A stretch of 10,288 nt of DNA, from assembly GCA_903858975.1 (NCBI GenBank), contig CAIOKW010000199.1:1-10288 (forward strand). Direction: 5' to 3'. Positions 6,972 through 10,288 of this stretch are shown piece after piece; within the stretch, counting starts at the first letter, position 1, and each line of letters begins with the position of its first letter. This DNA is from Oligoflexia bacterium (GTDB lineage Bacteria > Bdellovibrionota > UBA1018 > CAIMNF01). Both the position numbers and the translations under genes were made by a program. The notes beneath the pieces were generated by a model that saw nothing but the letters and a program-made list of their open reading frames with translations, searched no databases and was not told the origin of the DNA.

Positions 6972-6986
6972 ATTGAGGAACTCAAT
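6972..6986 (+). promoter_or_regulatory. 5' leader hairpin of the outer-membrane protein mRNA
   Basis: ATTGAG - GAA - CTCAAT is a perfect six-base inverted repeat with a three-base loop. It would lie about 12 bases from the predicted 5' end of the transcript and well upstream of the ribosome site. A 5'-terminal stem of this kind can protect an mRNA from 5'-end-dependent decay, as in E. coli ompA. That role here is inference. Confidence 0.45.
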
Positions 6987-7016
6987 AGGGAGCGCCTCTA
7001 ACCACAACGTAGAAAA

Positions 7017-7022
7017 AAGGAG
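7017..7022 (+). promoter_or_regulatory. Shine-Dalgarno of the outer-membrane protein gene
   Basis: AAGGAG lies 10 bases before ATG 7033, slightly farther than the usual 5-9. It selects this ATG over an in-frame upstream non-ATG codon at 6973, which would place 20 polar residues ahead of the signal peptide. Confidence 0.6.
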
Positions 7023-7032
7023 TGTTCAGGTC

Positions 7033-8055
7033 ATGAAAAATTACCTTACACTAGTACTAGCTTTAGCAGTTGTATCTTCTCCAGCATTCGCATCTACCGC
7101 GCGCCTCCAGGCTCTCGGTGAAGACGCTAACGGTTCTTATTACATTCAAGATTCTCGCAACATGTTCTTGAACCCAAGCGAAATTGTTCACTTCAAGAAA
7201 AAGTTGATGCTAGAAACTGCTTCTAAAGAAGCTTCTTTCATCAATACTTTCGGTGATTACACTTACGGTGTAACTCTGAACCGCGTTTCAGACGCAGCTA
7301 AAAACACTTTCGGAAGCATTCTTACTCCTAAGAACGGCCTTGAAGTAGGTGTTGCAGGTGAAAACACAGTTCACTGGGGTCTTTCTGTTGCTCATAGCGG
7401 TGCTAACACTGCAGGTAACGTCACTAACACCAACGTTTGGGGTGCTCGCTTTGGTGTAGGTAAAGATGCATGGAACGTTCGCGGAACCATCGGTCTTTAC
7501 GGTGATTCAAAAACTACTGGTGCAGAAATCAAGTCTAAGTCAAACATTGACCTTGGTGCTTCTTATGCATTCGACAGCATGACTGCATTTGCTAAGTTTG
7601 TAACTTCTAGCACTGATGGAACAGTAGCTGCTACTACTACCAACACTAAATACACTGGTTACGGTGTAGGTGTTGGCTACAAAAAAGAAATGACCAAGTC
7701 GACTACTATGTACTCTCGCCTTGAAGCAGATCGCCTCACGAAGACTGTTTCTAGCGATACTACTACTTGGAACGTACCATTGACTCTTGCTGCTGAAACT
7801 CAAGCACTGAGCTGGCTTGCAGTTCGTGCTTCAATTGCTCAAAGCTTGCTTGCTCAAAACAGCTCTGACTCATCTACATCTGTGGGTGCAGGTCTTGGCC
7901 TAACTTTCGGTGATCTTAACATCGACGCACTCGTTGCTGATAACGCAGCCTTCAATACAAACGCTGCACTCGGAACCGGCGGCGCGAACACTGGCAGCAC
8001 TTTCGGCTTCGGCAACGGAATGCTTGCTAACGTAGCAATGACTTACAATTTCTAA
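7033..8055 (+). CDS. Outer-membrane beta-barrel protein, probably abundant
   Basis: 340 residues. The start at ATG 7033 gives a classic signal peptide, MKNYLTLVLALAVVSSPAFA, cleaved before S21. The mature protein begins STARLQALGEDANGSYYIQD and has NMFLNPSEI at 44-51, a pattern seen in barrel proteins of delta-type and Bdellovibrio-like bacteria. The rest alternates short amphipathic strands with Gly/Thr/Ser/Asn-rich turns, has no cysteine, and ends NVAMTYNF; the C-terminal Phe is the usual BAM recognition signal. Codons are strongly restricted (GCT, ACT, GGT, AAC and TTC dominate), unlike the neighbours, indicating high expression. It probably forms a pore or structural barrel in the outer membrane; substrate and strand number cannot be stated. 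It is a single-gene unit, with its own promoter, 5' hairpin, 3' hairpins and a strong terminator. No named family was recognised with certainty. Confidence 0.87.
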   Translation: MKNYLTLVLALAVVSSPAFASTARLQALGEDANGSYYIQDSRNMFLNPSEIVHFKKKLMLETASKEASFINTFGDYTYGVTLNRVSDAAKNTFGSILTPKNGLEVGVAGENTVHWGLSVAHSGANTAGNVTNTNVWGARFGVGKDAWNVRGTIGLYGDSKTTGAEIKSKSNIDLGASYAFDSMTAFAKFVTSSTDGTVAATTTNTKYTGYGVGVGYKKEMTKSTTMYSRLEADRLTKTVSSDTTTWNVPLTLAAETQALSWLAVRASIAQSLLAQNSSDSSTSVGAGLGLTFGDLNIDALVADNAAFNTNAALGTGGANTGSTFGFGNGMLANVAMTYNF

Positions 8056-8083
8056 TCTGACCTTTAGATTAGAGGCGTAAGCC
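8051..8083 (+). repeat. Two stacked hairpins over the stop codon and 3' UTR of the barrel gene
   Basis: TCTAATCT (8051-8058) pairs perfectly with AGATTAGA (8066-8073) around a seven-base loop, and the stop codon lies inside the stem. Directly after it GGC-GTAA-GCC (8074-8083) forms a mini-hairpin capped by a GNRA-type tetraloop. Both precede, and are separate from, the intrinsic terminator. Confidence 0.5.
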
Positions 8084-8092
8084 TAAAAAATT

Positions 8093-8125
8093 AACCCCCG
8101 GGGGAGCGATCCTTCGGGGGTTTTT
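8093..8125 (+). terminator. Strong intrinsic terminator of the outer-membrane protein gene
   Basis: AACCCCCG (8093-8100) pairs with CGGGGGTT (8115-8122). The intervening 14 bases can partly pair as GGA/TCC around GCGA, and TTTTTGTTT follows the stem. It should isolate the barrel gene from mraY downstream. Confidence 0.88.
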
Positions 8126-8158
8126 GTTTAATGATTCCATTGGTTTAATATCATTTCC

Positions 8159-8188
8159 TTGACTTGCCCCTCCTAAAATCGCTAGATT
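8159..8188 (+). promoter_or_regulatory. Promoter of mraY, placed for a leaderless transcript
   Basis: TTGACT (8159-8164) matches 5 of 6 bases of the -35 box; TAGATT (8183-8188) matches 4 of 6 of the -10 box, with an 18-base spacer. The -10 box ends 7 bases before the mraY ATG at 8196, so transcription would begin at or next to the start codon. No Shine-Dalgarno lies before that ATG. Confidence 0.5.
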
Positions 8189-8195
8189 AATCCGT

Positions 8196-9272
8196 ATGCT
8201 CTATCACCTCCTGTATCCGCTTCGCGAGTCCTTCGGGCTATTCAACGTTTTCAAATACATCAGCTTTAGAACCTTCGGTGCCACCCTCACTGCAATTGCG
8301 TTCAGTTTGATCTTTGGGGGCAAATACATCAATTGGCTTCGCTCCAAACAAATCGGGCAAAGCATTCGTGAATTAGGGCCACAGTCGCATCAGTCTAAAA
8401 AAGGGACTCCGACCATGGGTGGGGGCTTGATTCTGACTGCAATTACGCTCTCGACTCTTCTTTGGTCAGATCTGAAGAACCACTACATCTGGGTTTCATT
8501 ATTCGTGATGTTAGGGACAGGGCTTATTGGTTGGATTGATGACTACAAAAAAGTAGTTCAGAAGAACTCAAAAGGGCTCTCGGCTCGACAAAAGCTCGTG
8601 TCTCAGACTTTGGTTGCGATCATTGCATCCGTATTTCTCTATGTGATGCGTGATACTCCTCCAGTTCTCAAATTCCCATTCTTTAAAGATCTCTCCTTTG
8701 ATCTGGGTGTTTTCTTTATTCCGTTTTCAACGCTCGTCATTGTTGGAACTTCAAACGCGGTTAACTTAACCGATGGTTTGGATGGGCTTGCGGTTGGACC
8801 GACCATTACGACCTCGCTGACGTTTTCGATCCTTGCCTACTGCGCCGGGAACTTCTTGATCGCAGAATATTTGCAGATCCCATTTGTTTCAGGAGCGGGT
8901 GAGCTTGCGATCTTCTTAGCGAGTACCGGGGCTGCGTGCTTAGGGTTTCTTTGGTTTAATGCCTATCCTGCCGAGGTCTTTATGGGAGATGTGGGAGCGC
9001 TTGCGCTCGGTGGGGCGCTGGGGATTGCAGCCGTGATTACCAAGAACGAGCTCGTACTCGTGCTGTGTGGCGGGATTTTCGTATTAGAAGCGGTGAGTGT
9101 CATGATGCAGGTGGCGTCTTTTAAGCTCACCGGTAAGAGGATCTTTAAGATGGCTCCTCTTCATCATCATTATGAACTGAAGGGCTGGGCTGAGCCGAAA
9201 GTTATCGTCAGATTTTGGATTATTTCAATCATTCTTGCGCTCGCGACTCTCGCGACGCTTAAACTTCGTTAA
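8196..9272 (+). CDS. mraY: Phospho-N-acetylmuramoyl-pentapeptide transferase (MraY)
   Basis: 358 residues, the normal length for MraY. This inner-membrane enzyme transfers phospho-MurNAc-pentapeptide from UDP to undecaprenyl phosphate, making lipid I, the first membrane step of peptidoglycan synthesis. Motifs are complete: the N-terminal MLYHLLYPL; KKGTPTMGGG (68-77); IDDYKK with D115-D116; NAVNLTDGLDGLA (187-199) with D193; FMGDVGALALGG (262-273); and PLHHHYELKGW (321-331), the His loop. About ten hydrophobic membrane segments are evident. Serine is usual in FMGDVGS; here it is Ala, a mild variation. ATG 8196 begins the conserved N-terminus directly and has no Shine-Dalgarno, which fits leaderless initiation. 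murD follows after 18 bases, the common dcw order, but upstream there is a barrel gene and terminator instead of murF. Confidence 0.98.
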   Translation: MLYHLLYPLRESFGLFNVFKYISFRTFGATLTAIAFSLIFGGKYINWLRSKQIGQSIRELGPQSHQSKKGTPTMGGGLILTAITLSTLLWSDLKNHYIWVSLFVMLGTGLIGWIDDYKKVVQKNSKGLSARQKLVSQTLVAIIASVFLYVMRDTPPVLKFPFFKDLSFDLGVFFIPFSTLVIVGTSNAVNLTDGLDGLAVGPTITTSLTFSILAYCAGNFLIAEYLQIPFVSGAGELAIFLASTGAACLGFLWFNAYPAEVFMGDVGALALGGALGIAAVITKNELVLVLCGGIFVLEAVSVMMQVASFKLTGKRIFKMAPLHHHYELKGWAEPKVIVRFWIISIILALATLATLKLR

Positions 9273-9276
9273 CCTT

Positions 9277-9283
9277 AGAGGGA
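9277..9283 (+). promoter_or_regulatory. Shine-Dalgarno of murD
   Basis: AGAGGGA lies 7 bases before ATG 9291, within the 18-base gap after mraY. It contrasts with the missing ribosome site in front of mraY and shows that this chromosome does use Shine-Dalgarno signals. Confidence 0.6.
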
Positions 9284-9290
9284 ATTCAAT

Positions 9291-10288
9291 ATGAGTAAAT
9301 TTAAAGGTAAAAAAGTACTGATCGTCGGTTGTGGAACGTCGGGTGTAGCGTCTGCAAAGTTTCTCGTAAAGCAGGGCGCACGCGTCATGATTACCGATAC
9401 GAAACAGCGTACCGAGCTTGCAGAGCCGCTGAAAGATTTGGGTGACCTCAAGGTTGAATTCGAATTCGGAGGTCATACCGAGCGCTCTTTCATGGGTGCG
9501 GAGATGATCCTCGTAAGCCCGGGCGTGAATACGCTGAGCCATCCGCTCCTTCAAGCGGCGAAGGCAAAAGGAACCCCGATTTCATCTGAAATTGAGCTCG
9601 CTGTAGGTGAGTTAGAGCAGCCCCTCATTGCCATTACTGGAACCAACGGAAAGTCTACGGTGACTTCTTTAACCGGTGAAATGTTTAAAGCGGATCAAAA
9701 GGGCGCCTTCATTGGAGGCAACCTTGGAACGCCATTGATTGATTACATTACTGCCGGGCAACCGGGCCAAGTGGCGGTGTGTGAGTTGTCGAGCTACCAG
9801 TTAGAGCTGACAGATAAAATGGTGCCTGCGGTGGCCATCTTCACCAATATCGATCAGGACCACCTCGATCGCTATGGAAGCATGGAGAACTATACTGCGG
9901 CTAAAAAGAAGTTACTCAAAGTCTGTGACCGTAATTCTTGGGTGATTCTGAACTATGATGACTCGGTTCTTCGTAGCTTTGCCAATGATAGCCACGGAAA
10001 GCTCGTTTGGTTCACCATGAAGAATCCGATGGATATTGGTGGTGAGTTTGCGGAGAAGTTCTTTGGCGCCTACTACGATGCCACGAAGAACGTCATTGTA
10101 TCTAAAGTCACCGGCAAGGAAGAAATATACACTCTCGATCAGTTCAAGATTTTTGGGGACCATAATAAGCAAAACTTGATGGCATCCATCTGTGCTGCGC
10201 GCGTAATGGGCGTCAGCCAGCAAGGAATTCAGGCATGTATCAATACCTTTAAGGGCTTGCCACACCGCCTGGAGTACGTTCGTAAGAA
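9291..10288 (+). CDS. murD: UDP-N-acetylmuramoyl-L-alanine--D-glutamate ligase (MurD), N-terminal part
   Basis: The frame is open from ATG 9291 to the right edge, giving 332 complete codons of a protein usually about 440-460 long; the C-terminal domain is cut off. MurD is the cytoplasmic ATP-dependent ligase that adds D-glutamate to UDP-MurNAc-L-Ala. The N-terminal UDP-binding Rossmann segment reads KKVLIVGCGTSGVASAKFL (7-25). It is followed by the P-loop GTNGKST (117-123), ELSSYQLE (165-172), NIDQDHLDRYGSMENY (186-201), the probable carbamylated lysine in YTAAK (K205), GDHNKQN (289-295) and GLPHRLEYV (322-330). The Cys in VGCGTSG is a slightly unusual residue in the first glycine loop. It sits 18 bases after mraY with its own ribosome site and is surely co-transcribed. 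Confidence 0.97.
   Translation, partial: MSKFKGKKVLIVGCGTSGVASAKFLVKQGARVMITDTKQRTELAEPLKDLGDLKVEFEFGGHTERSFMGAEMILVSPGVNTLSHPLLQAAKAKGTPISSEIELAVGELEQPLIAITGTNGKSTVTSLTGEMFKADQKGAFIGGNLGTPLIDYITAGQPGQVAVCELSSYQLELTDKMVPAVAIFTNIDQDHLDRYGSMENYTAAKKKLLKVCDRNSWVILNYDDSVLRSFANDSHGKLVWFTMKNPMDIGGEFAEKFFGAYYDATKNVIVSKVTGKEEIYTLDQFKIFGDHNKQNLMASICAARVMGVSQQGIQACINTFKGLPHRLEYVRK

Larger units (their letters stand above)
6699..7032. other. Intergenic region before the outer-membrane protein gene
   Basis: 334 bases with no credible gene. The left part holds the weak terminator candidate. The middle (about 6800-6920) shows nothing I can assign; a 71-codon minus-strand frame there lacks a ribosome site. 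The right part carries the promoter, leader hairpin and ribosome binding site of the outer-membrane protein gene. Confidence 0.6.

Noticed and set aside
6792..7007. 71-codon minus-strand frame in the gap before the barrel gene, with a basic C-terminus
   Set aside because: TTG start without a Shine-Dalgarno, antisense to the promoter and leader of a highly expressed gene; no recognisable motif.
9912..10265. 117-codon minus-strand frame within murD
   Set aside because: It is antisense to clear MurD motifs (GDHNKQN, PHRLE), with no start signal; a codon-structure shadow.

Overview
The window looks like the chromosome of a Gram-negative bacterium, probably from Bdellovibrionota or a related deltaproteobacterial-type lineage. 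There are two secreted proteins with clear signal peptides, an outer-membrane beta-barrel ending in an aromatic residue, and peptidoglycan precursor genes. The phylum is inferred from the style of the barrel protein (mature N-terminus beginning STARLQALG) and from general gene content; it is not proven.

Left part (1-1989, + strand, relatively AT-rich): the C-terminal portion of an SBP_bac_5-type peptide/solute-binding protein, followed after a single base by a compact stand-alone YcaO-like protein. YcaO enzymes make backbone heterocycles or thioamides in ribosomal peptides, so this pair may be the right edge of an undescribed RiPP (ribosomally made, modified peptide) locus that continues off the window.

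Middle part: converging on the YcaO gene, and read leftward, are a NrnA-like DHH/DHHA1 phosphoesterase (4099-5178, TTG start) and a large exported protein with a possible transglutaminase-like Cys/His core and a beta-rich C-terminal region (1993-4047). Diverging from the phosphoesterase across 33 bases are a small unknown protein (5212-5571) and a GT4 glycosyltransferase (5568-6698). The stop of the first overlaps the TTG start of the second.

Right part: a 334-base gap carries a weak terminator and a good promoter, then a codon-optimised, probably abundant outer-membrane protein (7033-8055). Its mRNA has a 5' leader hairpin, stacked 3' hairpins and a strong intrinsic terminator. Next comes mraY (8196-9272), apparently with its own promoter placed so that the transcript would be leaderless or nearly so. 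It is followed after 18 bases by murD, which runs off the right edge. MraY makes lipid I at the inner membrane from the UDP-MurNAc-pentapeptide pathway to which MurD contributes D-glutamate. This is the start of a dcw-type cluster segment without murE/murF directly upstream. No tRNA, rRNA, CRISPR array or insertion sequence was seen.
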